Under the pieces are notes generated by a model. It saw nothing but the letters and a program-made list of their open reading frames with translations. It was not told where the DNA came from and did no database searches. The position numbers and the translations under genes were made by a program. 64,000 nt of DNA, taken from the NCBI GenBank assembly GCA_000381585.1, contig KB906734.1, forward strand, positions 620,001 to 684,000. The letters are read 5' to 3'. The first letter of the stretch is position 1, and each line of letters begins with the position of its first letter. The DNA is from Acidobacteriaceae bacterium KBS 83 (GTDB lineage Bacteria > Acidobacteriota > Terriglobia > Terriglobales > Acidobacteriaceae). This document shows, piece by piece, positions 27,019 to 35,362 of the stretch.

Positions 27019-27411
27019 ATGGAGAAGGCCCGCGTCAGAACAATAGACGAATACATTGCCATGCAGCCTGCGGCGGCGCAGATCGTGCTGGAGCGCGTGC
27101 GAAGCGCGATCGCGAAGGCCGTGCCGGATGCGGAAGAATGCATCTCCTACCAGATACCGGCGTTCAAGCTGCACGGCCGCGTGCTCTTGTATTTTGCGGG
27201 ATGGAAAGAGCACTACTCGGTATATCCTGCGAGCGATGCGATGACCGCCGCATTTGAGGGCGAGCTCGACGCATACCGGGTAAGCAAAGGAACACTCCGA
27301 TTTCCCTTATCCGAGCCGGTCCCGACAAAGCTGATTGGACGCATTGCGAAGTTCCGTGCAGAGGAAATCGTCGCGCGCAAAGCAATGCGTGCGAAGCCAA
27401 AGAAGGCCTAG
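27019..27411 (+). CDS. DUF1801 family protein
   Basis: A protein of 130 residues of the YdhG/DUF1801 type, recognised by TIDEYIAMQPAAAQIVLERV, PDAEECISYQIPAFKLHG, YFAGWKEHYSVYP and KGTLRFPLSEPVP. These are small soluble alpha/beta proteins, mostly of unknown function; some have been linked to iron handling. It starts 18 bases after the GNAT gene and is probably cotranscribed. Confidence 0.9.
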   Translation: MEKARVRTIDEYIAMQPAAAQIVLERVRSAIAKAVPDAEECISYQIPAFKLHGRVLLYFAGWKEHYSVYPASDAMTAAFEGELDAYRVSKGTLRFPLSEPVPTKLIGRIAKFRAEEIVARKAMRAKPKKA

Positions 27412-27438
27412 CTTGGCCTTTACGAAGATGCGCTACAG

Positions 27439-27939
27439 TTGTGGGCACTTCCGCATGAGGGCCACCATGTCTGCATCCCGTTTGCTTTGCTTCGCGTGCT
27501 TTTCACTGCAATCTGCATTTTCCTCGCTTCGTCTGCTTCTTCCGCACAAGGGATCCCGGCCGAGGCGTATCACGCCAAAACAATTTTTATTCGTAACAAC
27601 GCCGGTGGCGCGCCGCTTGAAAATGCGGCAGACGAAGAGCTGAGCAAATGGGGACGGTTTACCCTGGCAGATGACGAGGCGAGCGCGGACATCATCCTCG
27701 TCATCTCGAAGAACGGAATCCAGAACACGCAGAAGAGCGACAACAAGAAGGACGGCACCTGCTGCGAGACGAGTTACGGCGCTAGCTTCTCGCCGGGCGC
27801 GACTGTGCGCGCGTATCTGAAAGGGCACGGGCCGGGGCCGGGATCGCTTCCCTTCTGGCAGGATGGCTGCGGCGGAATGACGCAGAAAGCGACCGGCAAA
27901 GGCTGCATCGATGCGTTCAAGAAACAGTTTCCGAAATGA
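27439..27939 (+). CDS. exported protein of unknown function
   Basis: An open frame of up to 166 residues. A signal peptide LLRVLFTAICIFLASSASSAQ is followed by a mature domain with HAKTIFIRNNAG, a CCETSYG motif and a C-terminal CGGMTQKATGKGCIDAFKK. The four cysteines could form disulfides in the periplasm. The start is unclear: TTG at 27439 or 27487, or GTG at 27496, all without a good ribosome-binding site. An ATG at 27467 with GAGGG upstream is in another frame, so a start-proximal frameshift cannot be excluded. It abuts the convergent GNAT gene with no gap. Confidence 0.7.
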   Translation: MWALPHEGHHVCIPFALLRVLFTAICIFLASSASSAQGIPAEAYHAKTIFIRNNAGGAPLENAADEELSKWGRFTLADDEASADIILVISKNGIQNTQKSDNKKDGTCCETSYGASFSPGATVRAYLKGHGPGPGSLPFWQDGCGGMTQKATGKGCIDAFKKQFPK

Positions 27940-28470
27940 TCATGAGCAGCAGGACGAAGCAGCGTGCGGATCTGATGCGGAAACTGGAGGCATCCGCAGT
28001 CCCACCATGCGCTCCATGAAGACGTCAGCACGGCTGTAGTGCGATGGCGTGACGCGCTCCTTCGGCAGAGGACGGAAGCCCATCGATTCGTAAAGCGCCA
28101 TGGCGCCGGTGAGAGTGTGGTTGGTTTCGAGGTAGAGACGCGTCGCGCCCATACGCTCGGCGAGCGCGATAGACGCAGACATGAGACGGCGGCCGATGCC
28201 GTGGCGGCGCTCGGTGGGAGTCACGGCCATCTTGGCCAGCTCGTACTCACCGGGACCCATCGCTATGAGTGCGCAGCAGCCGATGCAGACTCCGTTGCGC
28301 ACGGCCATGAGGATGCGGCCACCGGTGTCGAGAATTGCGCTCTGCGGCTGCCACAGCACGTCGAGGTCCGCGGGCTCCAGCCAGAAGTAGCGCTGGATCC
28401 ACTCGCGATTGAGTTCGAAGAAGGCATCTGCATCGGCCGGATGAAACTCTCTGACGATGACATCGGACAT
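27940..28470 (-). CDS. GNAT family N-acetyltransferase
   Basis: A protein of 176 residues with the GNAT pattern: VIVREFHPADADAFFELNREW, the acetyl-CoA motif AVTPTERRHGIGRRLM at about 105-120, and ALYESMGFRPLPKER. This form resembles the acetyltransferases often found next to, or fused to, MarR-like regulators. Here a LysR regulator is divergently encoded across a short intergenic region with an inverted repeat, so it may control this gene. The substrate is unknown. Confidence 0.88.
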   Translation of the reverse strand: MSDVIVREFHPADADAFFELNREWIQRYFWLEPADLDVLWQPQSAILDTGGRILMAVRNGVCIGCCALIAMGPGEYELAKMAVTPTERRHGIGRRLMSASIALAERMGATRLYLETNHTLTGAMALYESMGFRPLPKERVTPSHYSRADVFMERMVGLRMPPVSASDPHAASSCCS

Positions 28471-28514
28471 TGGTTTCGGTCCTCCTGCCTGCGTGTGGAT
28501 TTTTGCGTCTTTCC

Positions 28515-28540
28515 TGATCCTGATTCCAAGGTTAGGATCA
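28515..28540. promoter_or_regulatory. inverted repeat, candidate LysR operator
   Basis: TGATCCT-N12-AGGATCA is a perfect 7-bp inverted repeat in the 122-base space between the divergent GNAT and LysR genes. LysR-type regulators usually bind interrupted palindromes at such places. Confidence 0.5.
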
Positions 28541-28592
28541 AGCGATGCGATATGTCCAATATTTCAATGCTCTGGATTGAGACGATCTGCAT

Positions 28593-29486
28593 ATGAAAGA
28601 TGCCATCGAGCTGCGGCACCTGCGCTACTTCCTCGCGGTCGCGGAGACGCTGCACTTCAGCCGCGCGGCGGCAAAGCTGGGAATAGCGCAGCCGCCTTTG
28701 AGCCAGCAGATCCGCAAACTGGAAGCGCTCGTCGGTGCGCCGCTCTTCGAGCGGACGACGCGCGGCGTACGACTAACGCCGGCGGGCGCGATGCTGCGTG
28801 AGCGCGCCACGGCGACGATTGCGCGGGTCGGCGATGATTTGGAGCAGACGCGACGCGTGGCCCGGGGCGAAGAGGGGCGGCTGACAGTCGGGTTCTCGGG
28901 CTCGGTGATGTTTACCGAGCTCCCGGCGGCGATCCAGCGATACAGGCAGACGTACCCGCACGTAGAGGTGCAGTTGCGCGAGATGTGGACCTCCGAACAA
29001 CTGAGCGCGCTTGCGGACGGGTCGATTGACGTAGGCTTCCTGCGGGACGGCGAACGGCGCCCGGAGCTTAGCATCACCCCGTTGCTGCGCGAGCCGTTCC
29101 ATGTAGCGCTGCCTGCGAATCATAAGCTGCGTCGTCACCGGACCGTGGACCCGGCATCGCTCGAAGCCGAACCGTTTGTGCTGTTCTCACGCCGCATGGG
29201 CAGCTTGGCCTACGACCGCACTATCCGTTGCTGCCTCGATGCCGGCTTCCAGCCACAGATCGTGCAGGAGGCGCCGCAGTTCCCTACGCTGATCCGGCTG
29301 GTGGCGGCCGGGCTGGGGATATCTCTCGCACCGGCGTGTGTGGCAACGGTGGCGTTCCTGGGAGCGATTTACCGGCCGGTACGCTCCAAGCGCTGGACTT
29401 CCGTGGATATCGGCACGCGGGCGGGTGGGGCAAGCGCCACGGCAGAGGCATTTGTCGAGACGGTGCGACAGCATTTCGCCAGATAG
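28593..29486 (+). CDS. LysR family transcriptional regulator
   Basis: A protein of 297 residues. The N-terminal winged helix-turn-helix is typical (LRYFLAVAETLHFSRAAAKL, then PPLSQQIRKLEALVGAPLFE). The C-terminal two-lobed effector domain begins near residue 90 with LTVGFSGSVMF. The form resembles regulators of aromatic or benzoate catabolism. It is divergent from a GNAT gene with an inverted repeat between them, so autoregulation and control of that gene are likely. The convergent downstream gene encodes a HAB-mutase-like membrane protein. Confidence 0.93.
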   Translation: MKDAIELRHLRYFLAVAETLHFSRAAAKLGIAQPPLSQQIRKLEALVGAPLFERTTRGVRLTPAGAMLRERATATIARVGDDLEQTRRVARGEEGRLTVGFSGSVMFTELPAAIQRYRQTYPHVEVQLREMWTSEQLSALADGSIDVGFLRDGERRPELSITPLLREPFHVALPANHKLRRHRTVDPASLEAEPFVLFSRRMGSLAYDRTIRCCLDAGFQPQIVQEAPQFPTLIRLVAAGLGISLAPACVATVAFLGAIYRPVRSKRWTSVDIGTRAGGASATAEAFVETVRQHFAR

Positions 29487-29504
29487 TTCTGGGAGAATCA
29501 CCGG

Positions 29505-29930
29505 TCAGGACGACGCTTTCGGACGAAGCCCCCACAGCACTAGCAGTGACGACGCCACAATCACGATCCCCACGCTCATGAAGCCTACAGTGACCAGGCT
29601 TTCCTGCCAGGGACGTCCTTGGTAGCCCGGCGCGGTAACGGGAGAGAGCGCGCCGGTCCCGAAGACCGCGGCGAGCGTGGTCACCAGCCAATTCACGTAA
29701 GTGCTGTAGAGGACGGCCCAGTACGTGGTCGTCTTCACCGCGGGCGGCAACGTAACGTGGGTCCATGCAGAGCCGAGGGCCAGCAGAAAGATGCCGTTCA
29801 TTACGCCTTCCAAGTGTGCGGCGAGCCCCATGCGCACATTGGCCATACTGTGCTCAGCAAATCCGGTGAACAGACCCAGCAGAAACAGAAACATCCCATG
29901 CCACATCAAGCGCCGGTTGGTATTTTCCAA
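29505..29930 (-). CDS. hydroxylaminobenzene mutase-like membrane protein
   Basis: A protein of 141 residues with four membrane helices. It resembles the HAB/styrene-oxide-isomerase type, with LMWHGMFLFLLGLFTGF, MGLAAHLEGVMNGIFLL, YWAVLYSTYVNW and a last helix near the C-terminus. The His in WHG and the AHLEG motif are characteristic. The start chosen is TTG at 29930, six bases after AAGGAGA; frames upstream to 30014 are not protein-like and lack a ribosome-binding site. Members isomerise hydroxylamino-aromatics or epoxides; the substrate here is unknown. Confidence 0.72.
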   Translation of the reverse strand: MENTNRRLMWHGMFLFLLGLFTGFAEHSMANVRMGLAAHLEGVMNGIFLLALGSAWTHVTLPPAVKTTTYWAVLYSTYVNWLVTTLAAVFGTGALSPVTAPGYQGRPWQESLVTVGFMSVGIVIVASSLLVLWGLRPKASS

Positions 29931-30071
29931 GCGACTTCTCCTTTGAGTAACTGCAGGCTGGATGGCGGGAGGGCTAATCATCGGGTTGTACCAGCAAAGG
30001 ATCCCAAGTGCCATCGAAAAACCCGGCAGGTTCCTACGAGAGTGGCGACATTGCTACTCAGCCCCCTCCGA

Positions 30072-30100
30072 TTGCCGATGGATACAGCCTCCGGTATACT
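30072..30100 (+). promoter_or_regulatory. sigma70 promoter for rpmI-rplT
   Basis: TTGCCG (30072-30077), a 17-base spacer and TATACT (30095-30100) give a reasonable sigma70 promoter. It lies 37 bases before rpmI and makes expression of the two ribosomal genes independent of infC. Confidence 0.65.
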
Positions 30101-30136
30101 GGCTGATGTCGCCATACGGCGATTTTCAGGATACTC

Positions 30137-30334
30137 ATGCCTAAGCTGAAGACACACAAGGGCGCGGCAAAGCGCTTCAAGAAGACTGCTACGGGCAAAG
30201 TGCTGCGTGGCCAGACCAAGATGCGTCACATTTTGACCTCGAAGGAAAAGAAGACCAAGCGCCATCTAGGTGGCACGGTGCTGGTCTCCGAAGCCGACCG
30301 GCCAAAAGTGCTGCGCATGATTCCGTACGCCTGA
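30137..30334 (+). CDS. rpmI: 50S ribosomal protein bL35
   Basis: A protein of 65 residues with the typical bL35 start [20 protein letters not shown] and the Lys/Arg-rich core. Length is normal. CAGGA upstream is the ribosome-binding site. rplT follows after 159 bases, a longer gap than usual, which may contain a regulatory leader. Confidence 0.97.
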   Translation: MPKLKTHKGAAKRFKKTATGKVLRGQTKMRHILTSKEKKTKRHLGGTVLVSEADRPKVLRMIPYA

Positions 30335-30493
30335 TCTTTCGGACGGGCCGGGGTAACGCGTTCCCTGTGAGCCCACAAGCGATAGCCGAAGTCAGAGCGA
30401 TGAGCGAGTGAAGAGGTCCAAACGCAATGCCCTCCCGGGCGCTGCCTCCTGCCTCCAGCCGCATAACGAAGTACGCAAAGGAGAACCAACGAG

Positions 30494-30865
30494 ATGCCCC
30501 GCGTAAAACGTGGAACCAAACGGCTTGCCCGCCGCAAAAAGATTCTGAAGAGGGCGAGCGGCTATTTTCTTACCAAATCGAAGCTTTATCAGGCGGCTCA
30601 GGAGGCCGTAGAGCGCGGCCTGAAATTCGCCTACGTTGGCCGTCGGCAGAAGAAGCGTCAGTTCCGCTCGCTGTGGATCGTGCGCATCAATGCCGCTGCC
30701 AAGCAGAACGGTACCAGCTACTCGCAGCTCATCCACGGGCTGAAGGTGGCGGGGATCGAACTGGACCGCAAGATCCTGGCTGACCTGGCAACGAACGATG
30801 CCGCTGCGTTCAGCGCTCTGGCGAGGACCGCGAAGGAGGCTGCCGCAAGGCCCGCGACAGTCTAA
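30494..30865 (+). CDS. rplT: 50S ribosomal protein bL20
   Basis: A protein of 123 residues with the bL20 signature [20 protein letters not shown], the conserved [20 protein letters not shown] and [17 protein letters not shown]. It is an early 23S rRNA-binding assembly protein. In other bacteria L20 represses its own operon by binding the leader; whether the 159-base rpmI-rplT gap holds such a site is not clear. A strong terminator follows. Confidence 0.97.
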   Translation: MPRVKRGTKRLARRKKILKRASGYFLTKSKLYQAAQEAVERGLKFAYVGRRQKKRQFRSLWIVRINAAAKQNGTSYSQLIHGLKVAGIELDRKILADLATNDAAAFSALARTAKEAAARPATV

Positions 30866-30884
30866 GAACGGCAGAGAGAGAGAG

Positions 30885-30913
30885 AAGAAGCCCGGCACTC
30901 GCCGGGCTTCTTT
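30885..30913 (+). terminator. rho-independent terminator after rplT
   Basis: AAGAAGCCCGGC-actc-GCCGGGCTTCTT forms a 12-bp perfect stem with a tetraloop, ending in TTT. It ends the rpmI-rplT transcript and, because it is symmetric, may also serve the convergent VTT gene. Confidence 0.88.
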
Positions 30914-30921
30914 AGATCCGT

Positions 30922-31605
30922 TTAGAGCCAGGGACGCTTGCGCCGGCGGGGCTCGGACTCGTCCGCCTCAACTTCATTCAGAACGCCACCGTTCCTCTTA
31001 AAAAGCTTGCGGATCACCCAGAAGAGCAGAAGCCCCAGGAGCAGCGCGACGATGACCAGCATCATGGTCAGGTGGTGCTTGAACAGCTCGCCGACGACGT
31101 TGACGATCTCGGGCCCGTACTTGACGGTCAGAGCAGCCTCCACGCCGAAGCGCACTACGCGGCCGGCGAAGACCGCAAGCATGAAGTTCCAGATATTCAT
31201 CTCGAAGACGCCGGCACCGAAGACGAAAGCCTTCCACGGCGTGGGAGGAGGCAGGGCCGAGGGAATGGCCATCGCCAGGAACTCCTGCTTTTCAAAACGG
31301 GCCATCATGGCCTCATAGCGGGCGCGGTCTATACGGCGCAGCAGGAAGAGCTCGCCCCCGGCCCGGCCCAGCAGGAAGGGGACAAGGCCGCCGATGGCCG
31401 AGCCGGCGGCGGCCATGAAGACGTAGAGCCAGGCATGCCGGTGGTCGTTCCAGGCCCAGGTGGCGATGAGCGCGTCCATGGGGATGGGGAGGGTGCCCGA
31501 GTCGACGACGCCGGCGAGGGCAGCGCCCCAGAAGCCGAGCGGGCCCAAGACGCCAAGTACGAGTCCCTTGTAACGGGCGATCCACTTCGCAATGAAACTG
31601 CTCAC
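30922..31605 (-). CDS. VTT-domain (DedA/YqaA-like) membrane protein
   Basis: A protein of 227 residues, start GTG, with about five hydrophobic segments. The SNARE-associated/VTT domain is seen in GVVDSGTLPIPMDALIATWA, SAIGGLVPFLLGRAGG and SALPPPTPWKAFVFGAGVF. The C-terminal tail is basic and cytoplasmic (SEPRRRKRP). Family members are thought to move or flip lipids. The start overlaps the stop of the mogA-like gene as GTGA, so the two genes are translationally coupled. Confidence 0.85.
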   Translation of the reverse strand: MSSFIAKWIARYKGLVLGVLGPLGFWGAALAGVVDSGTLPIPMDALIATWAWNDHRHAWLYVFMAAAGSAIGGLVPFLLGRAGGELFLLRRIDRARYEAMMARFEKQEFLAMAIPSALPPPTPWKAFVFGAGVFEMNIWNFMLAVFAGRVVRFGVEAALTVKYGPEIVNVVGELFKHHLTMMLVIVALLLGLLLFWVIRKLFKRNGGVLNEVEADESEPRRRKRPWL

Positions 31606-32123
31606 GTGCGCGGCGCTCCTGGCGTTTCAGTGTGAGCGTCAGCGCCGCTGAGCAGGAGAAGTGCGTGCGGGATCAGGTCGATTACCGCTTCGAGCGAGGT
31701 GACGGCGCCCTCCGGGTTGCCGGGCAGATTCACAATGAGGGCGCGACCGCAGGTCCCCGAGACGGCGCGGCTCAGTGCCGCGAGGGACGTGCGACGGGCC
31801 CCGGCGGCGCGCATTCGCTCGGCAAAGCCATCGAGGATGCGAGTGCAGACCGCGCGTGTGGCCTCAGGCGTGACGTCGCGCAGAGCAATGCCGGTGCCGC
31901 CGGTCGTTACGACCAGCGCCGCATGTGCGGCATGGCCACGCAGGGCAGCCTCAATCTGGGGCTGTTCGTCCGGTACCAGGTGCGGGCCTTCGACCGCGAA
32001 GCCCGCTGCCTGCAGGGATGCCACGACGGCCGGCCCGGAGAGATCCGGGCGGTCGCCTCGGGTGCGCGAGTCGCTGATGGTGAGGACCACAGCCTTTGCG
32101 GGCTGTGGCAGGCTGGCGGGCAT
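31602..32123 (-). CDS. MogA/MoaB family molybdenum cofactor protein
   Basis: A protein of 173 residues with the MPT-binding fold: VLTISDSRTRG at the N-terminus, the molybdopterin-binding TTGGTGIALRDVTPEAT at about residue 72-88, and IVNLPGNPEG near the C-terminus. MogA adenylates molybdopterin before molybdenum insertion; MoaB-type members do the same in some bacteria. No other moa genes are in the window apart from a MoaD-like gene 22 kb away. It is coupled to the downstream VTT gene by a 4-base overlap. Confidence 0.9.
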   Translation of the reverse strand: MPASLPQPAKAVVLTISDSRTRGDRPDLSGPAVVASLQAAGFAVEGPHLVPDEQPQIEAALRGHAAHAALVVTTGGTGIALRDVTPEATRAVCTRILDGFAERMRAAGARRTSLAALSRAVSGTCGRALIVNLPGNPEGAVTSLEAVIDLIPHALLLLSGADAHTETPGAPRT

Positions 32124-32220
32124 TGCTAGATTGTACGGGGGTGAGGCGCTTATCGCTGAGGACCGGCGTCAAGCCGACGTTCCATGCGAAGCTGGCCATT
32201 GTTTCGATAGCTGCCACGGT

Positions 32221-33096
32221 TCAGAAGGAGATACAAGGCAGCCACGCACCCTCGGGCTGGTTGTAAAGTCCTATGCTCATCAATGTCATCGGCTGGACGA
32301 CGCGCAGACCATTCGCGAGGCACCAGCGCAGCAGGGCGCTGTTGCGTGACGGCACGAGAATTCCTGGGCCTGCGAAGGACTCCGCGGAAGCGATGAGCGC
32401 CTGCATGTCCAGATTGCTTTCTGCCGTGGCGTGCCCGAAGAATGCGAGGCCGCTGGCGTAACCGGTGAGGCGACCGGCACGCTCCACCACCATCGCCGTC
32501 TTTTCCTCGATGCCTTCTGCCAGCTCCCTGCTGCGGTCGAATCCGTGTACCTGGCGAGATAAGGCATTGCACGCGTCGAGGTCGGCGGTCTTTGCCGGAC
32601 GAACATGACATCCCGGAATAGTTCGTTCGCGAGGGCGCCCCTGGATGCAGGAGAGGGGCTCGCGGACATCGAACCCGAGGCTGGCGTACAACGAGAGCGA
32701 GCGGTTGTGAAATGCAGCTTGCACCAGACGTATGCCAGCCGCGCCGCGTTCATTCGCCCGATCGATCACTGCTTGCATCAGCTTTCGTCCGACGCCGAGG
32801 TTTTGCGCATCGGGATCGATGGTGATGGGGCCGACGCCAGCAATGATGGAGCGTTCGTCCAGCACATTGCTCCCGACGATACGGCCCTCGATTTCCGCCA
32901 CGACGCAGTAGAAATCCGGATGGGAAAACATCTGCGAAATAACTCCGGTGGCCATCTCCGGCCCGGGAAAATCGCAGGGAAAGTTATGTGCAGCGTTGAT
33001 GGTGGAGAAAGCTCGGTAGCAAATCTCACCGCAGACGGAAATGTCCTCCGGCAGCGCCGCACGTACGATCACGCCCGATGGCGATTTCGAGGCCAT
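32221..33096 (-). CDS. tandem GNAT acetyltransferase
   Basis: A protein of about 291 residues from MASKSPSGVIVRAALPEDIS (an ATG at 33144 gives 16 more residues of poor quality). The N-terminal GNAT domain has TIDPDAQNLGVGRKLMQAVI and LSLYASLGFDVREPL. A second GNAT-related domain begins near residue 150 with CHVRPAKTADLDACNALSR. Tandem-GNAT proteins of this type are common in soil bacteria, and their substrates are unknown. It has no close operon partner. Confidence 0.85.
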   Translation of the reverse strand: MASKSPSGVIVRAALPEDISVCGEICYRAFSTINAAHNFPCDFPGPEMATGVISQMFSHPDFYCVVAEIEGRIVGSNVLDERSIIAGVGPITIDPDAQNLGVGRKLMQAVIDRANERGAAGIRLVQAAFHNRSLSLYASLGFDVREPLSCIQGRPRERTIPGCHVRPAKTADLDACNALSRQVHGFDRSRELAEGIEEKTAMVVERAGRLTGYASGLAFFGHATAESNLDMQALIASAESFAGPGILVPSRNSALLRWCLANGLRVVQPMTLMSIGLYNQPEGAWLPCISF

Positions 33097-33243
33097 ACGT
33101 TGGATCTCCCTCTTTGTGCGAGAGAGTATAGCTGTCGCTGCCAATTCATTCGAGGATTATGCCGAGGCGGCCGTGCGTGGGTGCAGGCGGCGCAAAGCAA
33201 CTTTTGAATATCCACCGCGCGTGGGAGCATCATTAAGTGGCCT

Positions 33244-34302
33244 ATGTACAACGCAAAAGCCTTCTCCGCTGCCAGTGCGACATCGCCGCTTGCCTCCACC
33301 ACGATCGCGCGGCGCGATGCAACCGACACCGACGTCCAGATTGAGATCCTCTTCTGCGGCATCTGTCACTCCGACCTTCACCAGGCTCGCAACGAATGGA
33401 GCAGTGTGATGCCCACCGTCTATCCGTGCGTTCCTGGCCACGAGATCGTTGGCCGAGTCACCAAGGTCGGCTCCGCGGTCAAAAAATTCAAAGTTGGCGA
33501 TATCGCGGCGGTCGGCTGCATGGTCGACTCCGACGGCACATGCCCCAACTGCAAAGAAGGGTTGGAGCAATTCTGCCCCAACCTCACGCTGACCTATAAC
33601 TTCCCGGACAAACACACCGGAGCCGTGACTTACGGCGGCTACTCGGAGAGCATCGTTGTCGACCAGCGCTTCGTGTTGAAGGTACCCTCCAATCTCGATC
33701 TCGCAGGAGCCGCGCCGCTGTTGTGCGCCGGCATCACCACCTTCTCGCCGCTTCACCACTGGGGAGTAACAAAGGGTAAGAAGGTCGGCATCGTGGGTCT
33801 GGGCGGTCTCGGGCACATGGGTCTGAAGTTCGCCCATGCGCTCGGAGCTCACGTCGTCCTCTTCACTACATCACCCAACAAAAAGGATGACGCATTCCGC
33901 CTCGGCGCCGATGAGGTTGTCATCTCCCGCGACTCCAACGAGATGGCGAAGCAAGCAGGCAGCTTTGACTTCATCCTTGACGCTGTTTCCGCCGACCACG
34001 ACATCAACGCATTGCTCAATCTGCTGCGCCGCGACGGAAACCTGTGCCTGGTGGGCGCTCCGGAGAAGCCGTTCCCCGTTTCCTCATTCAGTCTGATTTT
34101 CGCCCGCAGGAGCCTTTCCGGCTCTCTTATTGGCGGCATCGCGGAGACGCAGGAGATGCTCGACTTCTGCGGCAAGAACAACATCACCTCCGACGTTGAA
34201 GTCATCCCCATCCAGAAGGTCAACGAAGCCTATGAGCGGCTGGTGAAAGCGGATGTGAAATACCGCTTCTCCATCGACATGGCGTCTCTCAAAAACGCAT
34301 AA
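33244..34302 (+). CDS. zinc-dependent NAD(P) alcohol dehydrogenase (YahK/cinnamyl type)
   Basis: A protein of 352 residues. Catalytic zinc ligands are Cys in GICHSDLHQ and His in PGHEIVGRV; the nucleotide-binding motif is VGIVGLGGLGHMGLKFA. In the structural-zinc loop, SDGTCPNCKEGLEQFC has only three of the usual four cysteines, with Asp in place of the first. The family reduces aldehydes to alcohols with NADPH. It is followed by a hairpin terminator and a convergent aldo/keto reductase, another carbonyl reductase. Confidence 0.9.
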   Translation: MYNAKAFSAASATSPLASTTIARRDATDTDVQIEILFCGICHSDLHQARNEWSSVMPTVYPCVPGHEIVGRVTKVGSAVKKFKVGDIAAVGCMVDSDGTCPNCKEGLEQFCPNLTLTYNFPDKHTGAVTYGGYSESIVVDQRFVLKVPSNLDLAGAAPLLCAGITTFSPLHHWGVTKGKKVGIVGLGGLGHMGLKFAHALGAHVVLFTTSPNKKDDAFRLGADEVVISRDSNEMAKQAGSFDFILDAVSADHDINALLNLLRRDGNLCLVGAPEKPFPVSSFSLIFARRSLSGSLIGGIAETQEMLDFCGKNNITSDVEVIPIQKVNEAYERLVKADVKYRFSIDMASLKNA

Positions 34303-34309
34303 CTATCAC

Positions 34310-34351
34310 GCCGCGGCGACTGCCTGCGAGATTGCAGGTGGACGCCGCGGC
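34310..34351. terminator. bidirectional hairpin terminator
   Basis: GCCGCGGCG (34310-34318) pairs with CGCCGCGGC (34343-34351), with an inner CCTGC/GCAGG stem. It lies between the convergent dehydrogenase and aldo/keto reductase genes. No U-run is present, so strength is uncertain. Confidence 0.6.
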
Positions 34352-34377
34352 TCGTACGGCCCATTGATGCCGCCCGT

Positions 34378-35262
34378 TCATGCGCGGGCAGCTTCGCCGA
34401 TCGAATTGAGCTCTGCGAGCGTTTCTGCAGAAAGTTGCAGCGCTGCGGCGTTGAGATTCTCGCGAAGATGCTCCACGGAAGATGTGCCGGGAATCAGCAG
34501 GATGTTGGGCGAACGGTGAAGCAGCCACGCCAGTGCAACCTGCATGGGCGTCACCTTCGACGAAGCCGCCACTGAGTTCAGCACTGACGATTGCAGCGGC
34601 GTGAATCCTCCGAGAGGGAAAAACGGCACATAGGCTATGCCTTGCTTTACGAGGTCATCGATGAAGCCATCGTCGTTCCGGTGTGCAACGTTGTAGAGGT
34701 TCTGCACGCAGACGATCTTTGTAATCGCCTGAGACTCGGCCAACTGCTCAGGACTGACATTGCTCAGGCCGACATGACGAATCAATCCCTCACGCTGGAG
34801 TTCGGCCAGTACGGTCAGCGGTGCTTCGATGGATCCCTCGATCGGCCCCATGACTCCACCGACTCGGAGATTGACGACATCCAGCCTTTCCAGTCCGAGA
34901 TTCCGGAGGTTGTCATGAACGCCATCGATCAGATCCTGGCGGGAGAGAGCAGGAATCCAGGACTGGTCTTCGCCCCGGCGAGCGCCGAGCTTGGTGACAA
35001 TAACGAGTCCATCCGGATAGGGATGGAGCGCTCGTTTGATGATTTGATTTGTGACATGCGGACCATAGAAGTCGCTGGTATCGATGTGATTGACGCCGAA
35101 CGCGACAGCCTCCCGCAGCACCGAAATTGCGGCGTCCATATCCCGCGGAGGTCCCCATACGTGCGGCCCAGCAAGCTGCATGGCGCCATATCCCATTCGG
35201 TTCACAGTCATGGAGGTGCCGGGAAGAGTGAAGCTGCCGCCGAGTGTCGGCTGATTGGTCAT
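34378..35262 (-). CDS. aldo/keto reductase
   Basis: A protein of about 294 residues from MTNQPTLGGSFTLPG, preceded by AAGGAAA; the frame stays open to 35310. The TIM-barrel AKR pattern is clear: DTSDFYGPHV with the catalytic Asp and Tyr, and IVTKLGARRG with the Lys. The fourth tetrad position, usually His, is not evident in DVVNLRVGG, as in other YdbC-like members. NADPH-dependent reduction of a carbonyl is expected. A divergent TetR gene probably regulates it. Confidence 0.9.
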   Translation of the reverse strand: MTNQPTLGGSFTLPGTSMTVNRMGYGAMQLAGPHVWGPPRDMDAAISVLREAVAFGVNHIDTSDFYGPHVTNQIIKRALHPYPDGLVIVTKLGARRGEDQSWIPALSRQDLIDGVHDNLRNLGLERLDVVNLRVGGVMGPIEGSIEAPLTVLAELQREGLIRHVGLSNVSPEQLAESQAITKIVCVQNLYNVAHRNDDGFIDDLVKQGIAYVPFFPLGGFTPLQSSVLNSVAASSKVTPMQVALAWLLHRSPNILLIPGTSSVEHLRENLNAAALQLSAETLAELNSIGEAARA

Positions 35263-35319
35263 TTTGTTGTTTTCCTTCGCTGTTAAAGATTGCTGTTGAT
35301 CCGATTCCACGTGTTTAGA

Positions 35320-35333
35320 TGAAGGAAGCTTCA
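35320..35333. promoter_or_regulatory. candidate TetR operator
   Basis: TGAAG-gaag-CTTCA is a short inverted repeat in the 100-base space between the divergent aldo/keto reductase and TetR genes. Position fits an operator; the arms are only 5 bases, so support is modest. Confidence 0.3.
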
Positions 35334-35362
35334 GGTTAGGAGTTCGCTTTTGACGAGCGCGA

